51,269 nt of DNA from Saprospiraceae bacterium (GTDB lineage: Bacteria; Bacteroidota; Bacteroidia; Chitinophagales; Saprospiraceae): assembly GCA_020628855.1 (NCBI GenBank), contig JAHDEL010000020.1, positions 1 through 51,269 on the forward strand, in the 5' to 3' direction. Position 1 is the first letter of the stretch; each line of letters begins with the position of its first letter. Position numbers and translations under genes: made by a program. Under the pieces are notes generated by a model. The model saw nothing but the letters and a program-made list of their open reading frames with translations, did no database searches and had not been told where the DNA came from. Of this stretch, positions 37,154-44,883 are shown one piece after another.

Positions 37154-37405
37154 TCACCCTATTTTATTCAACATTGGGCTTAATGTCTCCCCTACTAATG
37201 CATTTATCGCCTGTGTTTTCACCATGGTAAAACAGCATAAGCCTTTCTCATTGGTACAACTGACCATGACGAATTTTTCTCCAGCCTTGAGGTTAAACTT
37301 CTTTCTGACATCTTTTGGGAAAACAAGTTGACCTCTTTCATCAAAACTTACAACTGCTTCTATTTCATAACAACCCTCCCTTTCTGCCTTTGGTAATTCT
37401 ATCAT
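37154..37405 (-). CDS. AbrB/SpoVT-type DNA-binding protein
   Basis: An 83-residue swapped-hairpin transcription factor. The AbrB core is EAVVSFDERGQLVFPKDVRKKFNLKAG, a standard beta-turn-beta-helix with DERGQ and the P-K-D-V-R helix. It resembles a subgroup with Cys residues before and after the core, here Cys12 (EGCYEIEAV), Cys50 (VSCTNEKG) and the adjacent Cys57-Cys58 (LCCFTMVKT). As I recall, that subgroup includes the protein linked to hgcAB mercury methylation and others near metal or arsenic genes. The Cys set could let it sense metal or redox state. The gene is directly preceded by a palindrome and a consensus -7 box, so self-control is likely. Confidence 0.85.
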   Translation of the reverse strand: MIELPKAEREGCYEIEAVVSFDERGQLVFPKDVRKKFNLKAGEKFVMVSCTNEKGLCCFTMVKTQAINALVGETLSPMLNKIG

Positions 37406-37409
37406 ATTT

Positions 37410-37417
37410 CAAATATA
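37410..37417 (-). promoter_or_regulatory. putative -7 box of the AbrB gene
   Basis: On the minus strand TATATTTG matches TAnnTTTG exactly. It ends 4 bases before the ATG at 37405, so the transcript would be leaderless or nearly so. Confidence 0.5.
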
Positions 37418-37422
37418 GTCTA

Positions 37423-37450
37423 ATTTATCAGATAAATCAGAAAAATCAGA
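37423..37450. promoter_or_regulatory. operator-like palindrome embedded in three 9-bp repeats
   Basis: ATTTATC-A-GATAAAT (37423-37437) is a perfect 7-bp inverted repeat around one base. The same DNA reads as three 9-bp direct repeats, TTTATCAGA, TAAATCAGA and AAAATCAGA (37424-37450). It sits directly upstream of the -7 box of the AbrB gene and 35 bases before the ATG of the divergent membrane protein. Binding by the AbrB protein is inferred from position. Confidence 0.55.
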
Positions 37451-37484
37451 CATTGTTCTCTTTCACTTCTGTATCTTGTGCAAC

Positions 37485-37898
37485 ATGGTTGGTGCTTTTC
37501 TTTTCATTTTCGTAATACTTATAATTCCTAAGATCTTTTTTCTAAAGCTTGTCTTTGAAGTTGACGCCTTAATAAGTATTGAAAACAGGCGCCTTTCCAA
37601 ACCATTGGCTGCTCTATTCATCATCCCATCTCTTGGGTTTATTGGTCTTTTATACTGTGCAGTAGTACTTAGCAACTCCATTATCAAAGAATACCAATTA
37701 CTCAACCGTCGCCCAATAATCAGTTCTGGAGGAAAAACGGTAGGTATTCTTGCTGGTGTTTTCTTTCTCTTAATTGGCTTTGTTGGTATGATCCTTTGGA
37801 TTATCTACTGGTCAAATCTTAGTACAATCAAACAAGACTTGAGATATGCTAGGAGAGAGATAGGTAGAAATTCTCTTGCTCAACATCTTGTTGAGTAA
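37485..37898 (+). CDS. small membrane protein of unknown function
   Basis: A 137-residue inner-membrane protein with three hydrophobic segments (about 1-24, 42-64 and 86-110) and a basic, Arg-rich C-terminal tail (KQDLRYARREIGRN). I do not recognise a family. ATG at 37485 is chosen; GTG at 37476 would add three residues. It is divergent from the AbrB gene and shares its 79-base control region, so co-regulation is plausible. The last codons form a perfect 7-bp hairpin (CTCAACA-TCT-TGTTGAG, 37879-37895) but without a T run. It ends 9 bases before the convergent desaturase gene. Confidence 0.7.
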   Translation: MVGAFLFIFVILIIPKIFFLKLVFEVDALISIENRRLSKPLAALFIIPSLGFIGLLYCAVVLSNSIIKEYQLLNRRPIISSGGKTVGILAGVFFLLIGFVGMILWIIYWSNLSTIKQDLRYARREIGRNSLAQHLVE

Positions 37899-37907
37899 GA
37901 AGGCACA

Positions 37908-39185
37908 TCAGACATTTGATACCTTTGGTTTGGCTTGCTTCAGATTTGCTTCAAAAAACAATACATATACTGTAACGAAAAATGAAATAACACAATACGC
38001 GGCCACCACATACGATAAACCTGTGACTATTAAGTCAATATCAAACCAAGAACCATACAGCCATAAAATTCCACATGCAAGACTCAGCTTTGCTGCTTCG
38101 AAACCTAAAGCCACTTTAGCGTATTCCATCAGTGATGTATATGCAAGTATTGCTGCAAAACAAAAACCTAAGTAATAGATGACCTCCCAATAGCTCATCG
38201 TAGCAAAGGAAACTAGAGCATGATAAATGAAGAGATTGATGACTATCAATTGGAACCACGACCAATAAACAAGAAAGTCAGATGTGTCCGGGTTGTATTT
38301 CTCTCTCTCATAAATATTCTTTTGCTGAGGAGCTGGATAGCGATTTACAACATCCTCAGGCCTCCACCCTGTCGGCATAAACCATATTCTAAGTTTATCT
38401 TTTATGCTCTGGGTTCTCCACGCATCCTTACAAAGCTGCCAGACATGCATAACATTAATATAAAGAGGGTTCCAAGTATTCACTGGTTTTATTGTTCCAT
38501 AGACTGGAGGAATTGTATCTACTTCTTCTTGAAATGTTCCAAACCACTTATCCCAGAATATGAAAATTGCTGAATAGTTCTTATCGATATATTCGGGGTT
38601 AATAGCATGATGGACGCGATGATGAGATGGTGTCATTAGGATATTCTCCAATACTCCCATCTTGTTAATTAGCTTAGTGTGATACCAGAACTGAGCAAAC
38701 AAGTGAATAGGAGCAAGAAAAGCAATAATCTCATGGGGTACTCCTAGAATTGCAAGCGGAATATACAGAAAGAAATAAATCAATACAATCGCAGATATTT
38801 CTTGTCGCAAGGCACAGGCTAGATTATACTCCTCACTACTGTGATGAACAATATGTCTATTCCAAAAAATATTCACCACATGATTAAATCTATGACTCCA
38901 ATAAGAGGCGAAGTCGATGCCTATAAATGCAATAATATATAACCAAAGAGTTGACTCTATATCAAAAAGACCAAGCATAGTCTCCATATACTCATAACTG
39001 ATAATAACCAATGAAAGACCTATTAATGACTTAATCGTATTGGTCATTCCTGAGCTCAAACTCGCAATGGTGTCCATAGAGTGGTAAACTTGTACTCCTC
39101 TCAAGCGAGAGACTCCCCACTCTATTAGAATGAGGACAACAAAGAATGGAATGCCATAGGTTAGAGCTTGTGCATACGCTTCCAT
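37908..39185 (-). CDS. sterol desaturase / fatty acid hydroxylase family protein
   Basis: A 425-residue integral membrane di-iron enzyme. The His clusters that bind the two irons are SHRFNH, HIVHHSSEEYN and HHRVHH, followed by the conserved NYSAIFIFWDKWFGTF. About seven hydrophobic segments surround them, and the protein has a C-terminal membrane extension of about 120 residues beyond the catalytic core. Members hydroxylate or desaturate lipids, carotenoids or alkylglycerols using O2; the extended type resembles alkylglycerol monooxygenase-like proteins. The substrate is not settled by the context. Confidence 0.9.
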   Translation of the reverse strand: MEAYAQALTYGIPFFVVLILIEWGVSRLRGVQVYHSMDTIASLSSGMTNTIKSLIGLSLVIISYEYMETMLGLFDIESTLWLYIIAFIGIDFASYWSHRFNHVVNIFWNRHIVHHSSEEYNLACALRQEISAIVLIYFFLYIPLAILGVPHEIIAFLAPIHLFAQFWYHTKLINKMGVLENILMTPSHHRVHHAINPEYIDKNYSAIFIFWDKWFGTFQEEVDTIPPVYGTIKPVNTWNPLYINVMHVWQLCKDAWRTQSIKDKLRIWFMPTGWRPEDVVNRYPAPQQKNIYEREKYNPDTSDFLVYWSWFQLIVINLFIYHALVSFATMSYWEVIYYLGFCFAAILAYTSLMEYAKVALGFEAAKLSLACGILWLYGSWFDIDLIVTGLSYVVAAYCVISFFVTVYVLFFEANLKQAKPKVSNV

Positions 39186-39270
39186 GGGATAAAGATATTA
39201 CAACTCTCTATCTCTAGTATTACCCTTATTAATAGAAAAAACTAATATAAAACTTGTGATGAAATCAACA

Positions 39271-39711
39271 CTAAAACCATGCACCTCCTAGACCTCTAAA
39301 AGGCCACGGAATAGCAGCTAAAATAAAGAGTAGACCTATACCGTAGAAAATCCATGTGGTTTTAAACTTGCCTTTGGCTGTATCATGCCTTTTCACCTTT
39401 GAATTTCCAACAGTAATCAGAATTGCAGCAAGCACCATCATGACAATGTGCTCCATTCCATAGAACCTTGTACTAGAATTAGCCATCCATCCTTCCCCAT
39501 AAGATATCTTATCACTCAAGAAATAGAGAACCGCTCCTATCAATATCTGAATATGCGTGAAAATGAGCGCAAAAGTTCCAATTTTTCGATCAGTGGATGA
39601 ATAGTCTTTTCCCGAATTCATCTTCATCAAACCGTTTATTACAGCGGCTAATAGCAAAATGAGTACAATCCATCGTAACCCAGAGTGAGCGTGCTTTAAT
39701 CCTAGATACAT
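39271..39711 (-). CDS. four-helix membrane protein, cytochrome b-like
   Basis: A 146-residue inner-membrane protein with four hydrophobic helices and conserved-looking His residues near the N-terminus (LKHAHSGLRW), in helix 2 (TH-IQILIGAVLYF) and helix 3 (YGMEHIVMMVLAA). Bacteroidota homologues are often labelled cytochrome b; haem binding is possible but not shown by a known motif. It ends GLGGAWF. It is separated from tatA by that gene's terminator and forms its own unit with no obvious partner. Confidence 0.7.
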   Translation of the reverse strand: MYLGLKHAHSGLRWIVLILLLAAVINGLMKMNSGKDYSSTDRKIGTFALIFTHIQILIGAVLYFLSDKISYGEGWMANSSTRFYGMEHIVMMVLAAILITVGNSKVKRHDTAKGKFKTTWIFYGIGLLFILAAIPWPFRGLGGAWF

Positions 39712-39734
39712 ATTGTTTTTGTTTTGATTGGGGG

Positions 39735-39765
39735 GATAAAAAAAGAAGGGTTTATTTCCCTTCTT
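39735..39765 (-). terminator. terminator of the gldB - oxygenase - tatA unit
   Basis: AAGAAGGG (39743-39750) and CCCTTCTT (39758-39765) form a perfect 8-bp stem with a 7-base loop, followed on the minus strand by seven T residues. The stem includes the last codons and stop of tatA. Confidence 0.8.
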
Positions 39766-39952
39766 CTATTTCTTTCATGCTGTCTTTCACTTCTTGTTCA
39801 ATATTTGCCTTAGCATTATTAAACTCTCGAATACCTTTTCCGAGTCCTTTCATAAGCTCAGGAAGTTTTCTTCCTCCAAACAAAAGCAATACTACGAAGG
39901 CGACAAGAATAATTTCTGGTCCTCCTAAGCTGATTAAAGTTATGACTAGCAT
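39752..39952 (-). CDS. tatA: twin-arginine translocase subunit TatA/TatE
   Basis: A 66-residue Tat pore subunit. One N-terminal membrane helix (ISLGGPEIILVAFVVLLLFG), the FGGRKLPELMKGLGKGIREF hinge and amphipathic helix, then an acidic tail. It exports folded proteins that carry twin-Arg signals. The start at 39952 is chosen because it gives the normal short N-terminus; a longer frame upstream would overlap the oxygenase gene. It is the last gene of a minus-strand unit with gldB and the oxygenase. tatC is not in the window. Confidence 0.93.
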   Translation of the reverse strand: MLVITLISLGGPEIILVAFVVLLLFGGRKLPELMKGLGKGIREFNNAKANIEQEVKDSMKEIEEGK

Positions 39953-39980
39953 ATTGTTGTTAATTTGAATTCCAAATATA

Positions 39981-40931
39981 CTACTTTTTGAGTCCGATTT
40001 CTCGCAACCTTTCATCCAGATAATCACCAGCTGTTATTGACTCATAAGCTAGCGGTCTTGCTTCTGTGACACACTTATCTAAGCATGTGAGATCCATCTC
40101 ACTCTTTGGGTGTAGAAAGAATGGTATTGATAATCTTGGCACATGCCATTGTTCCTTTGGAGGGTTGACAACCCTGTGCGTAGTTGACTTTAGGTAATTA
40201 TTAGTAAGTCTTTGCAACATATCCCCTACATTAATCACAATTTCATTCTCCCCAGGAGTAATATCTTGCCACTCCCCATCATTATTAAGCAACTGCAAGC
40301 CACCAGCTGAAGCTCCAACTAATAATGTAATCAAGTTAATATCCTCATGCTGTTCTGCTCTAATCGCTGTCCTTGGTTCTTCTGTGATCGGCGGATAATG
40401 TATTGTCCTTAGGATACTATTCCCGTCTTCTATTTTCTGCTCAAAGTAGTCTTCTCCTAAGTCAAGGTGGATTGCAATTGCCTTGAGCAAGTGCCCTCCC
40501 GAACTCTCAAAAGACTTATAAAGATCTTTTCCCAATTGATAGAAAGCAGATACCTCTTCGACCTTCACATTGTCAGGGTATTCCGCTTTTAAGGGATGAT
40601 CTTGATCAACAAATTGACCAATCTGAAAAAACTCTTTTAAGTCTGCAACCTGTGACTGCTTGGCATGCTCTTTTCCGAAAGAAGTATAGCCTCTCTGACC
40701 TGCCAAGCCATTGACCTCATATCCTCTTTTGGTATCTACTGGCAAAGAGAAAAACTCTTTTGAAGCCGTATAAAATTGGTCCACTAAATCTTTAGAAATT
40801 CCATGATTAACTACTCCCACAAACCCTACTTCATGAAAAGCTTTTCCAAGTTTTTCAACAAATGCTGTTCTTTGTTCCTGGTCACCATTGACAAAAGTTG
40901 AAAGATCTACTACTGGTATTGCTCTAGCCAT
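39981..40931 (-). CDS. 2-oxoglutarate/Fe(II)-dependent oxygenase, isopenicillin N synthase family
   Basis: A 316-residue cytoplasmic non-haem iron enzyme. N-terminal DIOX_N region (IPVVDL ... GFVGVVNHGIS, about 5-105) and C-terminal 2OG-Fe(II) domain. The iron ligands are His195, Asp197 (EQHEDINL) and His252 (STTHRVVNP); Arg266 and Ser268 (PRLSIPFF) bind 2-oxoglutarate. All are intact, so the enzyme should be active. Family members act on small molecules, and the substrate here is unknown. It lies 18 bases after gldB and 28 bases before tatA, so the three are probably one transcript, although no functional link is known to me. Confidence 0.92.
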   Translation of the reverse strand: MARAIPVVDLSTFVNGDQEQRTAFVEKLGKAFHEVGFVGVVNHGISKDLVDQFYTASKEFFSLPVDTKRGYEVNGLAGQRGYTSFGKEHAKQSQVADLKEFFQIGQFVDQDHPLKAEYPDNVKVEEVSAFYQLGKDLYKSFESSGGHLLKAIAIHLDLGEDYFEQKIEDGNSILRTIHYPPITEEPRTAIRAEQHEDINLITLLVGASAGGLQLLNNDGEWQDITPGENEIVINVGDMLQRLTNNYLKSTTHRVVNPPKEQWHVPRLSIPFFLHPKSEMDLTCLDKCVTEARPLAYESITAGDYLDERLREIGLKK

Positions 40932-40949
40932 AGTTTCTTAATTTTAATT

Positions 40950-41990
40950 CTAGTTTCTTTTTGGTTTATACTTTGATCTTTGAAAAAGAGATTCGTTGTC
41001 TGTTTCCGAAATCAAAGCATTGATATCTTTTCCTGTTTTTTCTAAATACGTTGATACTATTTTATACCCCAAAAAATGTGCCGTACGTCCTGGTGATGCT
41101 TCTGGCATGCCTTTAGACCTTGGTGCCTCATTGACATAAGAGTTAATCTTTTGCTGATTTGTCTCATAAATGAGGTTTTGTTCAAGTACAAAATCCCAAA
41201 TGGCTTTCTCACTTTGTTGACACCAATCGAGTTGAGGTTCACTATATTCAAGAAGAATGTCCAACGAAGTCTCTGGTAAGAATTTCTGCATTAATACAAG
41301 TTTCTTTCCTTGATAAATGGCATGATCCAGAAAGCGTTTGCCTCGTTGTGGGCCAAGGATATCTTCAGCAACTAATTCCATTGTTTTCTTTACTAAATAC
41401 TTGGCATTATACCTTTCGGCGATATAATCCGAAAACAAAGGATTTGTCGGGTCTAGTGATTTATAAGGAAATGATTCTCCTAAAAACATTTCCAAGGATA
41501 GCCCAATGGCACTTTTCTGTTGTTTTTCGTAGAGAAATGCTTGATAACTAAAGTTTCCAAACAGTGCATCAACTTGTGGAATGTCATACTCTGGAAAATA
41601 ATGCCTAACAAAAGCAAATGCTTGTTCTAATTCTGTTTCTGATTTTTCCAAATTTGGAAACAGAACACCTAAAGTATCCAGCATAGATTTCACCCTACTA
41701 TCCTCCAAATATTCCTGAATTCGTGACTCGTCATCTATTGGTAATCCAAGGAGTTGTTGAAAATAAACATGGTAAAAATCAGGATATTGGCTAGCAAATG
41801 CACTCAGGTTATCAGTTGAGAAGTCTTTACTTATCTCATCCAAGTCTCGATCATATCGATGTATTGAGACATCCTGAATATGCTTACTTACGTTTGGTAT
41901 TCTTTCATCACCGAAGCACCCAAGCAATATGAATAAACTCATACTCAAGAAACATAAAAACACTATCCGCAAGGAGTCAACATTCATCAT
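40950..41990 (-). CDS. gldB: gliding motility lipoprotein GldB
   Basis: A 346-residue lipoprotein of the GldB family, required for gliding in Flavobacterium. Signal peptide with lipobox at about residue 25 (LFILLGC-FGDE). Family features: the VSIHRYDRDLDEISKD opening, a LSAFASQYPDFYHVYFQQLLGLP block, YKSLDPTNPLFSDYIAERYN and the C-terminal GMPEASPGRTAHFLGYKIVSTYL, which resembles a zinc-peptidase-like fold in part. Its exact role in the motility and secretion machine is not known. Either of the first two Met codons could start it. It is divergent from nadC and is the first gene of the unit with the oxygenase and tatA. Confidence 0.88.
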   Translation of the reverse strand: MMNVDSLRIVFLCFLSMSLFILLGCFGDERIPNVSKHIQDVSIHRYDRDLDEISKDFSTDNLSAFASQYPDFYHVYFQQLLGLPIDDESRIQEYLEDSRVKSMLDTLGVLFPNLEKSETELEQAFAFVRHYFPEYDIPQVDALFGNFSYQAFLYEKQQKSAIGLSLEMFLGESFPYKSLDPTNPLFSDYIAERYNAKYLVKKTMELVAEDILGPQRGKRFLDHAIYQGKKLVLMQKFLPETSLDILLEYSEPQLDWCQQSEKAIWDFVLEQNLIYETNQQKINSYVNEAPRSKGMPEASPGRTAHFLGYKIVSTYLEKTGKDINALISETDNESLFQRSKYKPKRN

Positions 41991-42055
41991 AACTAACTAA
42001 TATCACTAACTAATCGAAATTCTATACTCACTTAGTATCATTGTTGAAATAAATC

Positions 42056-42063
42056 TACATTTG
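42056..42063 (+). promoter_or_regulatory. putative -7 box of nadC
   Basis: TACATTTG matches TAnnTTTG exactly and lies 24 bases before the ATG. TTG triplets upstream are too close for a standard -33 element. Confidence 0.45.
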
Positions 42064-42087
42064 TATGATTAAAATTCGACGAGTATT

Positions 42088-42948
42088 ATGCAAGGTGTTG
42101 ATAAAAAAGAATTAGACAAATTTATAGAACAAGCTCTTCACGAGGATGTTCGCGATGGTGACCATACTTCTCAAGCTTGTATCAACCCTAATGATAAGAG
42201 TAGAGCGAGACTACTTGTCAAAGATGTTGGCGTCATTGCTGGAGTCGAATTTGCAAAACATGTGTTTAAGGCTGTAGATCCAGACTCTACTTTCCAAACA
42301 AACATTTCAGATGGTACTGATATCAAGTATGGTGATGTTGCATTTGTAGTTGAATGTAATTCGAGAGCACTTTTGATGGCAGAACGACTAGTGCTAAATA
42401 CCATGCAAAGGATGAGTGGTATTGCTACCTTGAGTAGCAGGTTTGCTGTGGAGGTGGAAGATCTGCCCGTCAAAATTCTGGACACTAGAAAAACAGCACC
42501 TCTCATGCGGTTTTTAGAAAAATGGGCAGTGCGCATTGGAGGTTGTTATAATTATAGAGATGGTCTATATGATTGGATCATGATTAAGGACAATCATATT
42601 GATGCCTCTGGTGGTATCCAAGAGGCCATTCGAAGTGTCAATAAATATATTAAAGACCTTGATCGTGCTCTTGGGATCACGGTAGAAGTACGTAATCTAG
42701 TTGAATTGCACAAAGTCTTGGATGTAGGAGGTGTCACAAGAATAATGCTAGATAACTTTGAGTTACCAATTTTAAAAGAAGCAGTAGCAACTGTTGATAA
42801 GAAATACGAAACCGAAGCTTCTGGAGGCATTACTTTAAAAACCGTGAGGAGAATTGCCGAGACTGGTGTAGATTATATTTCTGCTGGTGCTCTGACCCAT
42901 TCTGCAGGATGTCTTGACTTAAGCCTCAAGGTTATAAAAGGAAGTTAG
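42088..42948 (+). CDS. nadC: nicotinate-nucleotide diphosphorylase (carboxylating), altered active site
   Basis: A 286-residue quinolinate phosphoribosyltransferase that makes nicotinate mononucleotide from quinolinate and PRPP in NAD synthesis. Conserved blocks: LHEDVRDGDHTSQ at the start, AERLVLNTMQRMSGIATLS, KILDTRKTAP, LYDWIMIKDNHID, VEVRNLVEL and EASGGITLKTV. Two core positions differ from the family: GGGxNHR is GGCYNYR here, so the usual active-site His is Tyr156 and the third Gly is Cys153. The rest, including the Lys in KDNH, is intact. It may still be active, but this should be checked. nadA and nadB are not in the window. The stop overlaps that of the convergent gene. Confidence 0.92.
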   Translation: MQGVDKKELDKFIEQALHEDVRDGDHTSQACINPNDKSRARLLVKDVGVIAGVEFAKHVFKAVDPDSTFQTNISDGTDIKYGDVAFVVECNSRALLMAERLVLNTMQRMSGIATLSSRFAVEVEDLPVKILDTRKTAPLMRFLEKWAVRIGGCYNYRDGLYDWIMIKDNHIDASGGIQEAIRSVNKYIKDLDRALGITVEVRNLVELHKVLDVGGVTRIMLDNFELPILKEAVATVDKKYETEASGGITLKTVRRIAETGVDYISAGALTHSAGCLDLSLKVIKGS

Positions 42949-43952
42949 AAGTTATTTTCTTCGAAGTCGTAGTTCAACTCTTTTTCTTCTGAATATATTC
43001 TTGCTTTCACTACACCCCTTTCAGACCAATATTCTATATGTGTTGGAAAGTCGTTCTGTAAGTTTTGAAAGATATAGCGGTCAACATCTGTTTCTATTTG
43101 GCTGAATATCGTCGGACCAAAGTTGTTACCACTCACTACTAGTCTAAGTGTATCATTTTCAAAATACAGCTTCATGTTTTCTTGAAAACGCGTATTCTCA
43201 GCATCGAAGACCAAACTCTCTCCAAGATATCCTGTTTCTGTTCTTGACCAGGTTTCTGTTATTTCTGTACCATTTTCCCTCTTTAGCTTCCAACTTCCTT
43301 CTAACCAAGACAACTCTTTGATTACTTTCTTCTGGTGTTTATAATTGATTCTACGTTTTTGATCTTGAAGTTGGCGGTTCAGTTCATAGATGCTTTTAGC
43401 AAAAAAATTACGATACACGATCGGGTCATGGAAGTCCTTGCTTACCTGCTGTTTAATGTTGACTAATAACCCTTCAAACTTCTGCGGAAAAGGCTTTGGA
43501 ATTGTGACATTATCACTATTCAGTAGTGCAAGTTCATCAGCAGAATACCGATGAACTAGTAAGAGATATCCTTCTTGATTTGCTTTGAGAGAATCCCTAG
43601 TCGCCTTGAGGTCAGTATCGTGCACAATCTTGTACCTACCGAAAGTATAATGTCTTTCGAGTGCGTATGAAGCTGCTTCTTCATACAGTGTTCTGAATTC
43701 CTGCTTGAAGGTTATTTGGTCTTTGAGTCTCTCTTTTTGTTTGGTGTTTTTTTCTCTCTTTACCTGCTTCTCTAATGCAGCTATGTTGTTTTCGAATTGC
43801 TCAACGACGACTAATAAGACACCGTTCTCTGCATTCTGGATAGCTGCCTTAGCCATATCAAAATTGGATTCTTGTGCAGAGAGAAAACCTAATGAAAAGA
43901 AAAGAACGAGTGCTAAACTATTCTTTAAAGATCTTAGTAACAAATACACCAT
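42945..43952 (-). CDS. exported DUF6265-like protein
   Basis: A 335-residue exported protein. Signal peptide SLKNSLALVLFFSLGFLSAQ, then a helical, Lys/Glu-rich region (about 30-215), then a C-terminal lipocalin-like DUF6265 domain beginning LSWLEGSWKLKRENGTEITETWSRTE at about 222. This C-terminal module is typical of small exported proteins of unknown role in Bacteroidota. Start is uncertain: ATG at 43952 overlaps the upstream DUF4465 gene by 35 bases, and TTG at 43943 is an alternative. It is the third gene in the receptor - DUF4465 - DUF6265 set and its stop overlaps that of nadC. Confidence 0.75.
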   Translation of the reverse strand: MVYLLLRSLKNSLALVLFFSLGFLSAQESNFDMAKAAIQNAENGVLLVVVEQFENNIAALEKQVKREKNTKQKERLKDQITFKQEFRTLYEEAASYALERHYTFGRYKIVHDTDLKATRDSLKANQEGYLLLVHRYSADELALLNSDNVTIPKPFPQKFEGLLVNIKQQVSKDFHDPIVYRNFFAKSIYELNRQLQDQKRRINYKHQKKVIKELSWLEGSWKLKRENGTEITETWSRTETGYLGESLVFDAENTRFQENMKLYFENDTLRLVVSGNNFGPTIFSQIETDVDRYIFQNLQNDFPTHIEYWSERGVVKARIYSEEKELNYDFEENNF

Positions 43953-44883
43953 CTTGGTCTTTGATTCTTAAGAGATAGATACCTTTCGGTAAATGCTCAA
44001 CTGAAATAATTGTTGCAATATCCATAGTAGAATGAGAAATCACAGCATTACCCCTACTATCAATTATCTGAAGCATTTCTATCTGGCTAGTATTACCAAG
44101 GTGTAATGCCGTACTCACAGGGTTTGGTGATATGTTAAACTCTTTTGACTGCTTTCTTTCAAGGATTGAGGCTGTTAGAGTCATCTCTGCGTCATCCAAG
44201 CAAAAATACGCCGGTGTATTCATCCCAAACTGACCAACATCAGAACTAGATAATTCAAATGTCACATTATCTGGCTTGCCCATTTCTGATAAATCAACAT
44301 AGACCCATTCATCAAGAATATAGTCTTGGTCATTATTCTCAAATCTATAATCTGCAAGATAGACTTCCACGCTATCCAAAAGATCTCCGTCCCTGTATCC
44401 TTTGACTGTTAGTAAAAAGAAATCTGGATCGTCTCCGGTTATCCCGCCAAATTGCTTTGCAAATGCATCACCATCTCTCATTGATAAATAAGCATAGGTT
44501 GAATTCGTTACATAAAATCCATCAACACTATAAATCATTGCTTCCTTGTTTACCTCAATGGAAGACTGTCCCAAAACAAAAGAAACAGCATAGGTTTCTG
44601 ACCCTGCATTTCCAGCTCCAGCAATAGATGCATACTGATTCAGAAATCCTGGCGTTGAACTGTCCTTAATATTAGAAATCGCAAACCCTGACCATGAGTC
44701 CCAATCAGGGTTATAGTCATTATCCAATAAAAGTCCCCGAGAATCAAACTGACCTAACTCCGCTTGATTTAAGAATGAAGATTTAGCGAGATCAAAATCT
44801 TCAAAGTCTGCAATTATTTGTGCTTGACTTTGGTACGATAGAAGTACAATAAGAACCAGAATAGTTTGATAGAAGTATCTCAT
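43918..44883 (-). CDS. DUF4465 protein secreted by the type IX system
   Basis: A 321-residue secreted protein. Signal peptide about 1-21 (ending YQSQAQ), a DUF4465 beta-sandwich (about 22-240, with the opening FEDF, WSGFAISN, YAVSF and YFCLDDAEM blocks), and a C-terminal type A sorting domain (about 250-321, with FNISPNPVSTALHL and LPKGIYLLRIKD, ending VTKIFKE). The sorting domain makes it a client of the SprA translocon, to be attached to or released from the cell surface. Its ATG directly follows the receptor's TAA (TAAATG). DUF4465 genes next to small BtuB-like receptors suggest a surface partner in uptake, perhaps of a corrinoid; that is inference. Confidence 0.88.
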   Translation of the reverse strand: MRYFYQTILVLIVLLSYQSQAQIIADFEDFDLAKSSFLNQAELGQFDSRGLLLDNDYNPDWDSWSGFAISNIKDSSTPGFLNQYASIAGAGNAGSETYAVSFVLGQSSIEVNKEAMIYSVDGFYVTNSTYAYLSMRDGDAFAKQFGGITGDDPDFFLLTVKGYRDGDLLDSVEVYLADYRFENNDQDYILDEWVYVDLSEMGKPDNVTFELSSSDVGQFGMNTPAYFCLDDAEMTLTASILERKQSKEFNISPNPVSTALHLGNTSQIEMLQIIDSRGNAVISHSTMDIATIISVEHLPKGIYLLRIKDQDGVFVTKIFKE

